The notes beneath the pieces are model-generated. The model was not told where the DNA came from. It did no database searches and saw only the letters and a list, made by a program, of their open reading frames with translations. From the NCBI GenBank assembly GCA_036676295.1, contig JAKFDE010000016.1:186001-250000 (forward strand): 64,000 nt of DNA. Reading direction: 5' to 3'. Source of the stretch: UBA4416 sp036676295 (GTDB lineage Bacteria > Bacteroidota > Bacteroidia > B-17B0 > Aurantibacillaceae). Positions 8,709 to 17,004 of the stretch are shown here, one piece after another; position 1 is the first letter of the stretch; each line of letters opens with the position of its first letter. The position numbers and the translations under genes are program-made.

Positions 8709-9368
8709 TTACAATCCTTTAACAAAATCAATCAAAAAATCATTCAAGTTTTTAATCGCTAAAGGCATTTGCCATTTACTTTTATCACGTTTTTCAACAT
8801 AATTAGAAACGGCTCTGATCTGAGTATAATTATTTCCTGCTCGCTTACATGAAGATAAAAATGCCGCTCCTTCCATGCTTTCTACACCCGGATTAAACAA
8901 ATTCTTTGCGTTATTGATAGTTGTTTCGTTTCCATGAACTGTATTAACAGTAATCCCTTTCACTTTTTTTAAAGCATCAATTTGAGGGTAAGAGTTACTT
9001 AAATGACTCTTGAATTGGTATTCTCCCGGCAAATTCAGTTTATCATACGTTAAAAAAGTATCGCCGTCTTCGGCTCCTAATTCGCTTAATACATCCTCTG
9101 TCACCTGAACAACATCCCCTAATTTCAATGCCTTATCAAAAGCTCCACAAACACCCACATTTAGCACCAAATCGTACAAGGTGTTCGAGTATCTGCCCAT
9201 TGCAAAAGCTGTGTTAACCATACCTACCCCGGTTATCAGCACTTTTAGCTCATGGTCTTCAATCAGAGTTTCTGAGACATTCATACCCGGCAATACTTGC
9301 GAAATCCCTAGATAATCACATAAAGGTTTTACTTCAAATTCTGTGGCAGACACGATGAGGATGTTCAT
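8709..9368 (-). CDS. mqnB: Futalosine hydrolase (MqnB)
   Basis: A 219-residue nucleoside phosphorylase-fold (PNP/UDP) enzyme that would remove hypoxanthine from futalosine. Seen are LNVGVCGAFDKALKLGDVV near the middle and the ribose-binding VESMEGAAFL in the C-terminal half. The family also contains MTA/SAH nucleosidases; the placement directly before mqnD makes MqnB the best reading. It diverges from queD with a 32-bp gap. Confidence 0.85.
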   Translation of the reverse strand: MNILIVSATEFEVKPLCDYLGISQVLPGMNVSETLIEDHELKVLITGVGMVNTAFAMGRYSNTLYDLVLNVGVCGAFDKALKLGDVVQVTEDVLSELGAEDGDTFLTYDKLNLPGEYQFKSHLSNSYPQIDALKKVKGITVNTVHGNETTINNAKNLFNPGVESMEGAAFLSSCKRAGNNYTQIRAVSNYVEKRDKSKWQMPLAIKNLNDFLIDFVKGL

Positions 9369-9377
9369 TATTATTAG

Positions 9378-9385
9378 TATTTTTG
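9378..9385 (+). promoter_or_regulatory. Minus-7 element (TATTTTTG) for queD-folE
   Basis: TATTTTTG fits TAnnTTTG exactly and lies 15 bp upstream of the queD ATG. The matching minus-33 region would fall inside the start of divergent mqnB; no clear TTG was seen there. Confidence 0.45.
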
Positions 9386-9400
9386 CAGAGCTAATTTACT

Positions 9401-9811
9401 ATGATTTATATTACCCGCAAAGAACATTTCAACGCAGCTCACAAATTATACAATCCTACCTGGACTGAAGAACAAAATAATGCCGTATTTGGAAAATGTG
9501 CCAATAAAAACTGGCATGGTCACAACTACGAATTATTTGTTACTGTAAAAGGTAACGTCAATCCTGACACAGGCTTTGTTGTGAATTTAAAAGAATTAAG
9601 TACTCTTATCAGAACTGAAGTAACGGAAGTACTCGATCATAAAAATTTAAATTTAGATGTAAAAGGAATGCCTGTAATGCCATCCACTGAAAATGTTGCC
9701 ATGTTTATTTGGAACATTTTGGTTGATAAAATAAATTTAATGGGTGCTGCTTTACACTGCATTAAACTTTACGAAACAGACAGCAATTACGTAGAGTACT
9801 TTGGAGAATAA
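9401..9811 (+). CDS. queD: 6-carboxytetrahydropterin synthase / 6-pyruvoyl-tetrahydropterin synthase (QueD family)
   Basis: A 136-residue member of the QueD/PTPS family using 7,8-dihydroneopterin triphosphate. Zinc ligands His14, His39 and His41 are present (NAAHKLY; NWHGHNY), as are catalytic Cys33 (FGKC), the Asp-His pair at LDHKNLN (79-80) and Glu in YETDSNY (125). The downstream gene is folE, which makes the substrate, so the pair supplies the first steps of queuosine or tetrahydropterin synthesis. Choosing between QueD and true PTPS is not possible from this sequence alone; queC, queE and queF are not in the window. Confidence 0.85.
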   Translation: MIYITRKEHFNAAHKLYNPTWTEEQNNAVFGKCANKNWHGHNYELFVTVKGNVNPDTGFVVNLKELSTLIRTEVTEVLDHKNLNLDVKGMPVMPSTENVAMFIWNILVDKINLMGAALHCIKLYETDSNYVEYFGE

Positions 9812-9840
9812 ATCATTTTTACATTGATAAACACACGGCT

Positions 9841-10467
9841 ATGCTAAACGAAGAATTTGAACAGGACCTAAGCGGTTATAAAAAAGTAGATCAATACAAT
9901 CATAAACTGGTTGATTCTATTTCCGATATGTACAAAAATATTTTAGATGATGTTGGTGAGAATATAAATCGAGAAGGTTTGTTAAAAACTCCTGTGAGAG
10001 CAGCTAAAGCTATGCAATTTTTAACACAGGGTTATGATCTTGATCCGGCTGAAATTTTACGTTCGGCAATGTTTGCAGAAGATTATAGCCAAATGGTAAT
10101 TGTAAAAGATATTGAATTATATAGTTTGTGCGAACACCATTTATTACCTTTTTTTGGAAAAGCACACATTGCTTATATACCAAAAGGGCATATTGTTGGC
10201 TTAAGTAAATTACCTCGTGTAGTAGATGCTTTTTCAAGACGTTTACAAGTTCAGGAACGTTTAACCAACGAGATCAGAGATTGTATTCAGGACACTTTAA
10301 AACCATTAGGCGTAGCAGTTGTTATTGAGTGTTCACACTTGTGTATGCAAATGCGTGGTATACAAAAACAAAATAGTGTTACAACCACATCAGCATTTAC
10401 CGGAGAATTTTTACAAGACACTACTCGTAAAGAGTTTATCAGCTTGATCAGTTCTAGACTTCACTAA
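9841..10467 (+). CDS. folE: GTP cyclohydrolase I (FolE)
   Basis: A 208-residue FolE converting GTP to dihydroneopterin triphosphate. Zinc ligands Cys97, His100 and Cys168 sit in SLCEHHLLPFFGKAHIAY and SHLCMQMRGI. The segments VGLSKLPRVVDAFSRRLQVQ and SVTTTSAFTGEF are family hallmarks. The N-terminus REGLLKTPVRAAKAM is also typical. It lies 29 bp after queD, so the two are very likely co-transcribed. Convergent with the WbqC-like gene, with only 16 bp between stops. Confidence 0.95.
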   Translation: MLNEEFEQDLSGYKKVDQYNHKLVDSISDMYKNILDDVGENINREGLLKTPVRAAKAMQFLTQGYDLDPAEILRSAMFAEDYSQMVIVKDIELYSLCEHHLLPFFGKAHIAYIPKGHIVGLSKLPRVVDAFSRRLQVQERLTNEIRDCIQDTLKPLGVAVVIECSHLCMQMRGIQKQNSVTTTSAFTGEFLQDTTRKEFISLISSRLH

Positions 10468-10483
10468 AAAAATTAAACTAAAA

Positions 10484-11107
10484 CTATTGACACAGATCAA
10501 TCATTTTTAATCCCAAATTAAAAACAGCATCTAAACAACTTAAGTTTGAAGTAAACTCATATTTGTCAGAAAATACCTGATAATATGAACTTTGAGTTAA
10601 TCCATCTTTTTGGATTCCATCTGACAACATTCTCATATCGCGCACATCATTAGGCGTTTTTTCAAACTGTGTCGTAAACTGTATTTGTTTTTTTATTCTT
10701 AAAATGTGTAATACTGTTTGCAACAACTGCGTATTGAAATCAAACAAAAATTCATGTTTTGTTTCATAAAAAGGTCTCAACTCGTCTTCAAAGAATTCAA
10801 AGTAAGGAGAGTTTTTATAAGCGCTGGTAATGGTGCGCCAATGCTGCTGTTGCCAGTTTTCGGCATACGAAATTCTTTTATCGGAAATGATTTCTTTATC
10901 GGCCTGTTTAATTAATGGAATACTTAATGTCATCCGTCCGTTAGAGGTTAATACTTCACAACGGTTACGATACGTTTGTTTGACAAAATGCTCATACTTT
11001 TCCAGAACAATCGTATCATGTTTGATAACCTGTGTCAGGTATTCTAAATTAGGCAAGTAAGCTGTAGATAAAAGAACTGTATCTGATGCCATATTATTTG
11101 ATACCAT
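10484..11107 (-). CDS. WbqC-like family protein
   Basis: A 207-residue WbqC family (PF08889-type) protein. Recognisable are the N-terminal STAYLPNLEYL, the LSIPL stretch followed by the conserved NWQQQHWRTI and the AYKNSPYFEFFEDELRPFY motif. Function is not established; in other bacteria members sit in polysaccharide loci. The first ATG (11107) overlaps lepB by 14 bp. The ATG at 11092 (MASDTVLLS) lies just past the lepB stop and is an equally good start. The lepB-wbqC order is one I associate with other Bacteroidota. Confidence 0.82.
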   Translation of the reverse strand: MVSNNMASDTVLLSTAYLPNLEYLTQVIKHDTIVLEKYEHFVKQTYRNRCEVLTSNGRMTLSIPLIKQADKEIISDKRISYAENWQQQHWRTITSAYKNSPYFEFFEDELRPFYETKHEFLFDFNTQLLQTVLHILRIKKQIQFTTQFEKTPNDVRDMRMLSDGIQKDGLTQSSYYQVFSDKYEFTSNLSCLDAVFNLGLKMIDLCQ

Positions 11108-12134
11108 TAAAAATTCTACCCCATCTGATGCCGGTATGTTTTATTTTATCATTTGAATAAATGATACGAGTTGCTTTACCAATAATATGATCTTCCGGCA
11201 CAAATCCCCAATGGCGGCTATCTTGTGAGTTGTGGCGGTTATCACCCATCATAAAATAATAATTCATTTGAATAACATAGGTGTTAGTAACCACATTATT
11301 AATGTAAATAGTATCACCTTTTAATTCTAATGTATTGCCTTCATATTTAGTAATGATACGTTCATACAAACACAGATTTGTTGAATCCAGTCGCACGGTA
11401 TCTCCTTCTGCAGGAATTTTTATGGGGCCATAATTATCCACGTTCCATTTATAATGTTCATTAAACGGAAATACAAATTCATCCCACATTTCTTTTTTCT
11501 CATTGTTTTTTTCAATGATAGATATAAATGTTTTACTTCTCAATGTATCTACTAATTCTTTACTAAGAGTAAAAGAATAATCATTGTTATCAGAAATTTT
11601 ACCGCCTTCTATCAAATTATATTTTGCGATAAACAACGAATCTAAAACCGTATCGGATTTAATATGATAATTGAATTGTAAAAACTCTTCGTTATTAGTG
11701 AGTTGATTGTTTACATAAGCCAAACCATCAATAATTCTTAAGCTATCACCTGAAATAGCCAAACAACGTTTCACAAAATAGGTGCGATGATCAACAGGGT
11801 GTTCGTCTTCGATCGGGTAATTAAAAACGACTATATCATTTCGTTCTATATCAGGAGAACCAAATAAACGCATATAAGGCAAAGAGATCAACGTTGAATA
11901 GTACTTTTGATTGACAAAAGGAATACTTAACAGCGTTTTGGGTAAACGTGGTCCGTAAGACAATTTATTGATGAACATAAAATCGCCAGTTAAAAGGCCT
12001 TTTTCCATAGATGGGGAGCTCACCGGAGAGATCTCAAAAAAACAGGTACGAAGAAATAGTACACAAAAAAAAGAAATGCCTAAGGCTTTTGCCCATTCGA
12101 TGAGTGTTTGTTTATGTGGAATAAATCTCTTCAA
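11094..12134 (-). CDS. lepB: Signal peptidase I (LepB)
   Basis: A 346-residue S26 serine protease that removes signal peptides at the inner membrane. One N-terminal membrane segment (about 12-32) is followed by the catalytic Ser42 (SSPSMEKG) and Lys122 (RTYFVKRC). The C-terminal box GDNRHNSQDSRHWGFVP begins at 297. Between the Lys box and the GDNR box there is a long lineage-specific insertion (about 145-285). Its product would process the many secreted proteins encoded nearby. It is co-transcribed with, and overlaps, the WbqC-like gene. Confidence 0.94.
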   Translation of the reverse strand: MKRFIPHKQTLIEWAKALGISFFCVLFLRTCFFEISPVSSPSMEKGLLTGDFMFINKLSYGPRLPKTLLSIPFVNQKYYSTLISLPYMRLFGSPDIERNDIVVFNYPIEDEHPVDHRTYFVKRCLAISGDSLRIIDGLAYVNNQLTNNEEFLQFNYHIKSDTVLDSLFIAKYNLIEGGKISDNNDYSFTLSKELVDTLRSKTFISIIEKNNEKKEMWDEFVFPFNEHYKWNVDNYGPIKIPAEGDTVRLDSTNLCLYERIITKYEGNTLELKGDTIYINNVVTNTYVIQMNYYFMMGDNRHNSQDSRHWGFVPEDHIIGKATRIIYSNDKIKHTGIRWGRIFNGIK

Positions 12135-12208
12135 GGTTTAAAATAGGTATCTACTTCAAAGATAACCAAAAAAGACCTGAATTTGTGGAATCTAGAAAAT
12201 TGACGACA

Positions 12209-12236
12209 TAAAAAATCCTCTCATTTCTGAGAGGAT
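12209..12236 (-). terminator. Rho-independent terminator (minus strand)
   Basis: The stem ATCCTCTCA/TGAGAGGAT (12215-12223 and 12228-12236, 4-nt loop) is followed on the minus strand by TTTTTT. It ends the small unknown gene at 12297 and separates it from lepB. Confidence 0.85.
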
Positions 12237-12296
12237 CTGTAAGCAATTTATAAAATTTAACCCTTAATTATACCCTAGTCAATTGCTTTTATCTAA

Positions 12297-12734
12297 TTAG
12301 TTTAAACTGATTGCAGGAATTTTTCCTTCTTGAATCAATGTTAATGTTTTCTTTTTGTGATCTTCGAAAGAGCCAAATGCTAAAGCATCTAACATTTCTG
12401 AACGAGACATATTCGGGTTGCCGAATTGTTTTTTAATATCTTCAGAACAACGATCAACGTATTTTTCAAATTTATTAGGAGCCCATAAATAATCTTTTTT
12501 TATAGCTTCTTTTTCAATTTTAAACTCTTCAGGTAAACCACCCTCAATTTTCGATTTAATATCCAACCCTTCATAAGACTTTGGTAATTGACGGTTGTCA
12601 AATAAAAAAGGCTTAGAGATCATAATGACATGTTTTTTACGTTTAGGGTCTATCATAGACAAACCTTCAATGCGAAGCCCTTTCTTTTTTAGAGAACCGA
12701 ACTTAGTTTCGAAGCTTTTTAAAATTTCAAACAT
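12297..12734 (-). CDS. Small hypothetical protein, probably cytoplasmic
   Basis: I do not recognise the family. The open frame runs from 12815, but the internal ATG at 12734 (MFEILKSFETKFG, 145 residues) is the better start. A good promoter (TTGG/TACCTTTG) lies inside the longer version, and the extra 27 residues look non-coding. The product is Lys/Glu-rich without signal peptide or membrane segment. Notable parts are MIDPKRKKHVIMISKPFLFDN, shortened here to its first half MIDPKRKKHV, and a C-terminal helical part around NMSRSEMLDALAFGSFEDH. It has its own promoter and terminator, so it is a single-gene unit. Confidence 0.7.
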   Translation of the reverse strand: MFEILKSFETKFGSLKKKGLRIEGLSMIDPKRKKHVIMISKPFLFDNRQLPKSYEGLDIKSKIEGGLPEEFKIEKEAIKKDYLWAPNKFEKYVDRCSEDIKKQFGNPNMSRSEMLDALAFGSFEDHKKKTLTLIQEGKIPAISLN

Positions 12735-12760
12735 GATTTTATAGGGTTTAGAGTTATTAA

Positions 12761-12792
12761 CAAAGGTACGTGGAGAAATGTTAATAAACCAA
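12761..12792 (-). promoter_or_regulatory. Bacteroidota-type promoter for the 12297-12734 gene
   Basis: On the minus strand TTGG (12792-12789) and TACCTTTG (12768-12761) are separated by 20 nt and lie 27 bp upstream of the preferred ATG at 12734. The minus-7 element is an exact TAnnTTTG match. Confidence 0.6.
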
Positions 12793-13050
12793 TTTATTAG
12801 ACGAATACTTGGCACGATTTTACTGAAAAGCTGTTTATAATTGGTTTGCTACCTGTTAATTAGGTGTTAATTGCTTGTTCAATTTAGATTCAACTACCTA
12901 AAAACCAATTATTTAAAATATTTTAGGTTCATTGTTAAAAAGGTGGAAATTTTCAAGATAAAATCTTGAAAAAATAAAACTTAATGTACTTAAACTTCGA
13001 TAAACAAGCTTTAGGGTTTTTTCAGGATTTTTCTGAAAACCAATATCCTT
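12793..13050. other. Non-coding spacer upstream of the 12734 promoter
   Basis: With the revised start of the neighbouring gene the gene-free stretch is over 300 bp. It is AT-rich. The only structure seen is a weak hairpin near 13015-13041 (TTTTCAG/CTGAAAA) just past the ligase stop; it lacks a clear U-run on the minus strand and may be a weak terminator. Confidence 0.4.
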
Positions 13051-15768
13051 TTAAGCTAAAACTCGTTGTTTTTGAACCCCAAAATCGAGGATATTATCAA
13101 TAAAATTATACGGTTTATAACCATTGATAGCCGCCTGATGGTAGATACAAGTTGCGGGTGTCATTCCAGGTAAAGAATTCACCTCAATAAAGATGACTTC
13201 TACTTTATTAACATCAAAAATGCGCACAAAAGCGTCGATTCGGCAGTAACCTACAATATTCAATACTTTTGCCGCTGCCCCAAGTGTTTCTTTTACTTTA
13301 TCCGAAATTTGCTGACGCTCTTTTAGATCTCTGGAATACCTTGCCGGTGTAATGTTTTGCCCCTGCCCGGCCAAAAACTTCTCTTCCAAACTCAAAATAT
13401 CGCCTTCTGCCAAGGCTTCGGATGCTTCAAATACTTCGTATTCAACCTCACCTTTTGCATTAAACCTGGTCAACATTCCGCCTGTTACTTCTAAAAAATG
13501 TTTGGCTCCATTTTTACTAATTAACTCCTCAATCAAAATAACTGTTTTTTGAGGAAACTCTTCTTTTGGTTTGATGTGTAAGGTTTCTGCTGCTTTCAAA
13601 TCAAATTCTTCTGTTGAACGAAACATCAATGTTGCAAAGGCTTCAAATTCCTCAAAGGTTTTAATTTTTTTAACTGCACTGCTACATCCATCATCCACCG
13701 GCTTAGCAATTAATGGATACACGTATTCATTTTGAAGTTTCTCCTTTATTTTATCTTTATTCGTTTTCCAATCATCACTTGTAATCAAACAATGTTTAGC
13801 AACTAGGAAACCATTTTGTAATAAGATCTCATTGGTGCGATATTTATCAATGGTGATAGAAGAACTTTCTTTACCGGATCCATTATAACTTAATCCCACT
13901 TTTTCTAATTGCTCTTGTATAGCACCATCTTCGCCCGGACGACCATGCAAAGCAATAAATACTTGCTGAACTTCTTTAGCCAGATCGGCATAGGATAATA
14001 ATTTAGGTTCTATTAAATTATTTGGAGAGCCATATTTGCCTGTAATAACTTTACACTCCGCAATAATTTGTTTAACCACCGGATGAATTTTCCAATGGTT
14101 CACTTTATCCTTAATATCATCAGCGTTATCTTTTAATAAAGCATTCACCGGTATTTTATACATTAAATGCTGTGCGCTATCTCCTGTTAAGAAAACCGGA
14201 ATTGGCGCATATTTTTCAGATGATGCTAATTTTTCAAAAATATTTCTTCCACTCTCAACCGAAATATGACGTTCTGATGAATAACCACCTAATATCACAG
14301 CAACCGGAATTTTATTAGAAGAAGCGTTTTTTTCATTCTCTAAAAACGCATCTAATTGTTTTAATATCGATTCGTACGCGTGAGCCCCTTTACTATTTTT
14401 GATACGCTTGCTTAATGAAGTACGAATAATATAGGTTAAAAACTGAGAAGGTGTTAAACCAATTTCAGCCGCCTGATGAAAGAAGAACGACGATGGCATC
14501 ATACCTGAAGTGGTATTAGGGTCATTTAAAAATACTTTTCCATCGGTACTTAAAAATCCATCAATACGAGCATACACATCAAAACACAATTCAGAAAATA
14601 ATCGTTCACATTCTTTTCTGATCGCATTGATTTGTTCGTCAGATGCTTCGATCGGTGTAATTTTACGTGATAAGCCCGGCAAATATTTGCTACGGTAATC
14701 AAATAATTCTTTTCCTTTTCTGATCTCGGTTGGAGGAAGTGCAATGACTTTGTTGTTATCATCAGTATCTTCTAACACAATACACGAAAATTCTTTTCCT
14801 TCAATAAAACCTTCAATAATAACGGTACTTTCTCCATCCAATGCTTCCAAAACAAAACCTTCGGTTTTATCTTGGTTTTCGTTTAAAAAAGAAATGAAAT
14901 CATATTGATTATAAAAAATATTTGTATTGTTCTCACCTTCGCTCGAACTGACATTAATTTTGATTGGCATTCCTATTCCTTCACGGATATCAGATAGGGT
15001 GCGAACAAAATCTATTTTTTCTTTCTCTGTTAATTTTTTCCATGATTCACAATCCAGCCATTTAGTAAAGAATGCTTTTTCTACAGCTCCCATAAAATCG
15101 TGATGATTGTCATGATTAAAAATGGAAATACCAATAGACGATCCTTGATTAGCCGGTTTGATCACCATCGGAAAACCAATTTCTTCTTTGGCTTTTTCCC
15201 ACACACCCTTTATGTTGCCATTAATCCAATCGTTTCTATCAATGGTAAAATATTTCGGACTATTAAACCCTGCATTCACCATTAATTTTTTCTGTACACT
15301 TTTATCAATACCAATAGCACTTGGCAAAATACCACTGCCCGAATAAGGGATGTGTAAATATTCTAAAAGGCCTTGTATTCGCCCATCTTCACCATAAGGT
15401 CCATGCAACGCTAAAAACGCAAAATCAATTAAACTTGCTAATTCAGTTGCCTCTACTTTTTTTCCGATCTTAGAAATCAATTCATCTTGTTGCTTAACGT
15501 TAAGCGCACCAAGGTTTTCGGCATAGTATTGAAAATCGGTATTACTAGCAGGAATAAATTCTACCGGAGGATAAAAATCACGAATGGTTCCTTTGTAAAC
15601 AAAGTTCCAATCCAGTAACACAAAATTACCGAATGAATCTACAAATAATGGAATGGCTTCAAAGATCGATTTATTTAAATTATCATAAACGGTTCTTCCA
15701 CCTGCAAAAGAAATTTCACGTTCTTTAGAACGACCACCAAACAGAATTCCGATTTTTATTTTTGACAT
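13051..15768 (-). CDS. ddl: Tandem (double) D-alanine--D-alanine ligase fusion
   Basis: A 905-residue protein made of two complete Ddl-like ATP-grasp units, where a usual Ddl has about 300-370 residues. First unit: GGRSKEREIS (11-20), LHGPYGEDG (121-129), VIKPANQGSSIG (202-213), a long insertion (about 235-310) and the metal box LNDPNTTSGM (414-423), where the usual Glu of NExN is Asp. Second unit: GGYSSERHIS (494-503), LHGRPGEDG (607-615), an altered ATP loop AKPVDDGCSSAV (688-699) and a canonical metal box IEVNSLPGMT (861-870). It should make D-Ala-D-Ala for peptidoglycan in the cytoplasm. Each unit carries a different departure from consensus, so the two may depend on each other; this is inference. 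Confidence 0.88.
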   Translation of the reverse strand: MSKIKIGILFGGRSKEREISFAGGRTVYDNLNKSIFEAIPLFVDSFGNFVLLDWNFVYKGTIRDFYPPVEFIPASNTDFQYYAENLGALNVKQQDELISKIGKKVEATELASLIDFAFLALHGPYGEDGRIQGLLEYLHIPYSGSGILPSAIGIDKSVQKKLMVNAGFNSPKYFTIDRNDWINGNIKGVWEKAKEEIGFPMVIKPANQGSSIGISIFNHDNHHDFMGAVEKAFFTKWLDCESWKKLTEKEKIDFVRTLSDIREGIGMPIKINVSSSEGENNTNIFYNQYDFISFLNENQDKTEGFVLEALDGESTVIIEGFIEGKEFSCIVLEDTDDNNKVIALPPTEIRKGKELFDYRSKYLPGLSRKITPIEASDEQINAIRKECERLFSELCFDVYARIDGFLSTDGKVFLNDPNTTSGMMPSSFFFHQAAEIGLTPSQFLTYIIRTSLSKRIKNSKGAHAYESILKQLDAFLENEKNASSNKIPVAVILGGYSSERHISVESGRNIFEKLASSEKYAPIPVFLTGDSAQHLMYKIPVNALLKDNADDIKDKVNHWKIHPVVKQIIAECKVITGKYGSPNNLIEPKLLSYADLAKEVQQVFIALHGRPGEDGAIQEQLEKVGLSYNGSGKESSSITIDKYRTNEILLQNGFLVAKHCLITSDDWKTNKDKIKEKLQNEYVYPLIAKPVDDGCSSAVKKIKTFEEFEAFATLMFRSTEEFDLKAAETLHIKPKEEFPQKTVILIEELISKNGAKHFLEVTGGMLTRFNAKGEVEYEVFEASEALAEGDILSLEEKFLAGQGQNITPARYSRDLKERQQISDKVKETLGAAAKVLNIVGYCRIDAFVRIFDVNKVEVIFIEVNSLPGMTPATCIYHQAAINGYKPYNFIDNILDFGVQKQRVLA

Positions 15769-15772
15769 ATCA

Positions 15773-15807
15773 CTAGTGATTAGTTATTAGTGGTTAGTGA
15801 TTAGCTA
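15773..15807. repeat. Heptad (7-bp period) degenerate tandem repeat
   Basis: Read on the plus strand as CTAGTGA-TTAGTTA-TTAGTGG-TTAGTGA-TTAGCTA: five units of period 7. It lies 5-40 bp upstream of the ligase start codon. Confidence 0.6.
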
Positions 15808-15905
15808 AACACCCTTTATATTAAGCTTTAAAGTTAAGCTTGTAATAGAAAAATTGTTCTTTTTAGAAGGGAAACTATGAACTAAAGAATGTTAAAATGT
15901 AATTA

Positions 15906-16988
15906 CTAGAAACACTCCCCTACGGTAAAATAAAAGCCATTATTATACTTATCAGAATAGCCGTAATCCATACGAAGGTGTAGTTTTTCTTTTTCGAGAA
16001 CAGACAAGCGTAAACCACCACCAAAACTGTATTTTATAGTGGAAGCATTGATATTTTTGTACTCATTATACACATCTCCTACACCGCCAAAGGCACAGGC
16101 GCTAACTCTCCAAAAAAGATGAGCCCGATATTCTACAATAGCTGAATACATCGAATTATCCCTGTACCTGCCCTGATAAAATCCTCTTAAGTTTCCCTGA
16201 CCACCTAAAGTTGCCATAGAACGAAATGGCGTATCCCCAAAGGTTGAATAATTATACAACTGCCCTGCTAAAATATGCCCCTTGAAAAGAGGTATAAAAA
16301 CCCTTAACTCAGTCATCCATTTATTATAAGAATAAGTAGAAGCCAGTTCTTTATTGTAAGTTAAGAATTGTGATTGAACAAAAATTCCTTTTGTTGGCCA
16401 AAAGGTAGAATTACGCGTATCATAACTTGCACTGAAACCTAAACCCGTGACATTATAATTTGTTTTACCAAAAAAAGATAGAGAATCGAACAAACCTCCT
16501 TCTATGTAATTCACTTTAAAAACATTTTGATAATCTGCCATTAAGCCAAAAAATAGATTCTTTGAGAACTTCCGTTTTAAGTGTGGAGAAATATTAAACT
16601 GTTCAAAAACATATTTTTCTTCGTTTGTATTCTTCGTAGTTTGTCCAATACCCCAAAATTTATCAGGAAAATAACTATGCGACGATTGAAAATAGAAGAT
16701 GTACTTTTCTTTTGGGAAATATATGGTCGCATCAACCCCTTGAATATTTTGGTGTCGTTGAGAAAAAATGCCTAACAATGTTACTACTGAAGTTCTTGTT
16801 AAAGTATCGTTTCTAAAAGTAGTTTTAAAATTTGCCTGTGCTGATAATCCGTAAGCCCAGCCTGTTTCCGGTGTGCGAAACAAAACAGGGATCATTAAAT
16901 AATTGACCCGTTTATTGGTATCCGGAATCAATTGCGCCAAAAGTAAAGTTGGAAAACAAAAAACAAGTATGAGTAATTTTAAACGCAA
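15906..16988 (-). CDS. Outer-membrane beta-barrel protein, BamA/TamA (surface antigen D15) type
   Basis: A 360-residue protein with signal peptide (residues 1-18, ending LLLAQ) and a predicted 16-strand Omp85-type barrel without POTRA domains. The hallmark is GGQGNLRGFYQGRYRD, equivalent to the VRGF/Y loop-6 motif of BamA, and the chain ends in an aromatic residue (GECF). Members of this group are uncharacterised barrels in Bacteroidota. The start codon is TTG: no in-frame ATG exists upstream, and the next ATG would delete the signal peptide. It begins 16 bp after the stop of the upstream nuclease gene, so it may be the last gene of that transcript. Confidence 0.82.
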   Translation of the reverse strand: MRLKLLILVFCFPTLLLAQLIPDTNKRVNYLMIPVLFRTPETGWAYGLSAQANFKTTFRNDTLTRTSVVTLLGIFSQRHQNIQGVDATIYFPKEKYIFYFQSSHSYFPDKFWGIGQTTKNTNEEKYVFEQFNISPHLKRKFSKNLFFGLMADYQNVFKVNYIEGGLFDSLSFFGKTNYNVTGLGFSASYDTRNSTFWPTKGIFVQSQFLTYNKELASTYSYNKWMTELRVFIPLFKGHILAGQLYNYSTFGDTPFRSMATLGGQGNLRGFYQGRYRDNSMYSAIVEYRAHLFWRVSACAFGGVGDVYNEYKNINASTIKYSFGGGLRLSVLEKEKLHLRMDYGYSDKYNNGFYFTVGECF

Positions 16989-17004
16989 ATTCGATAATGT
17001 AATT

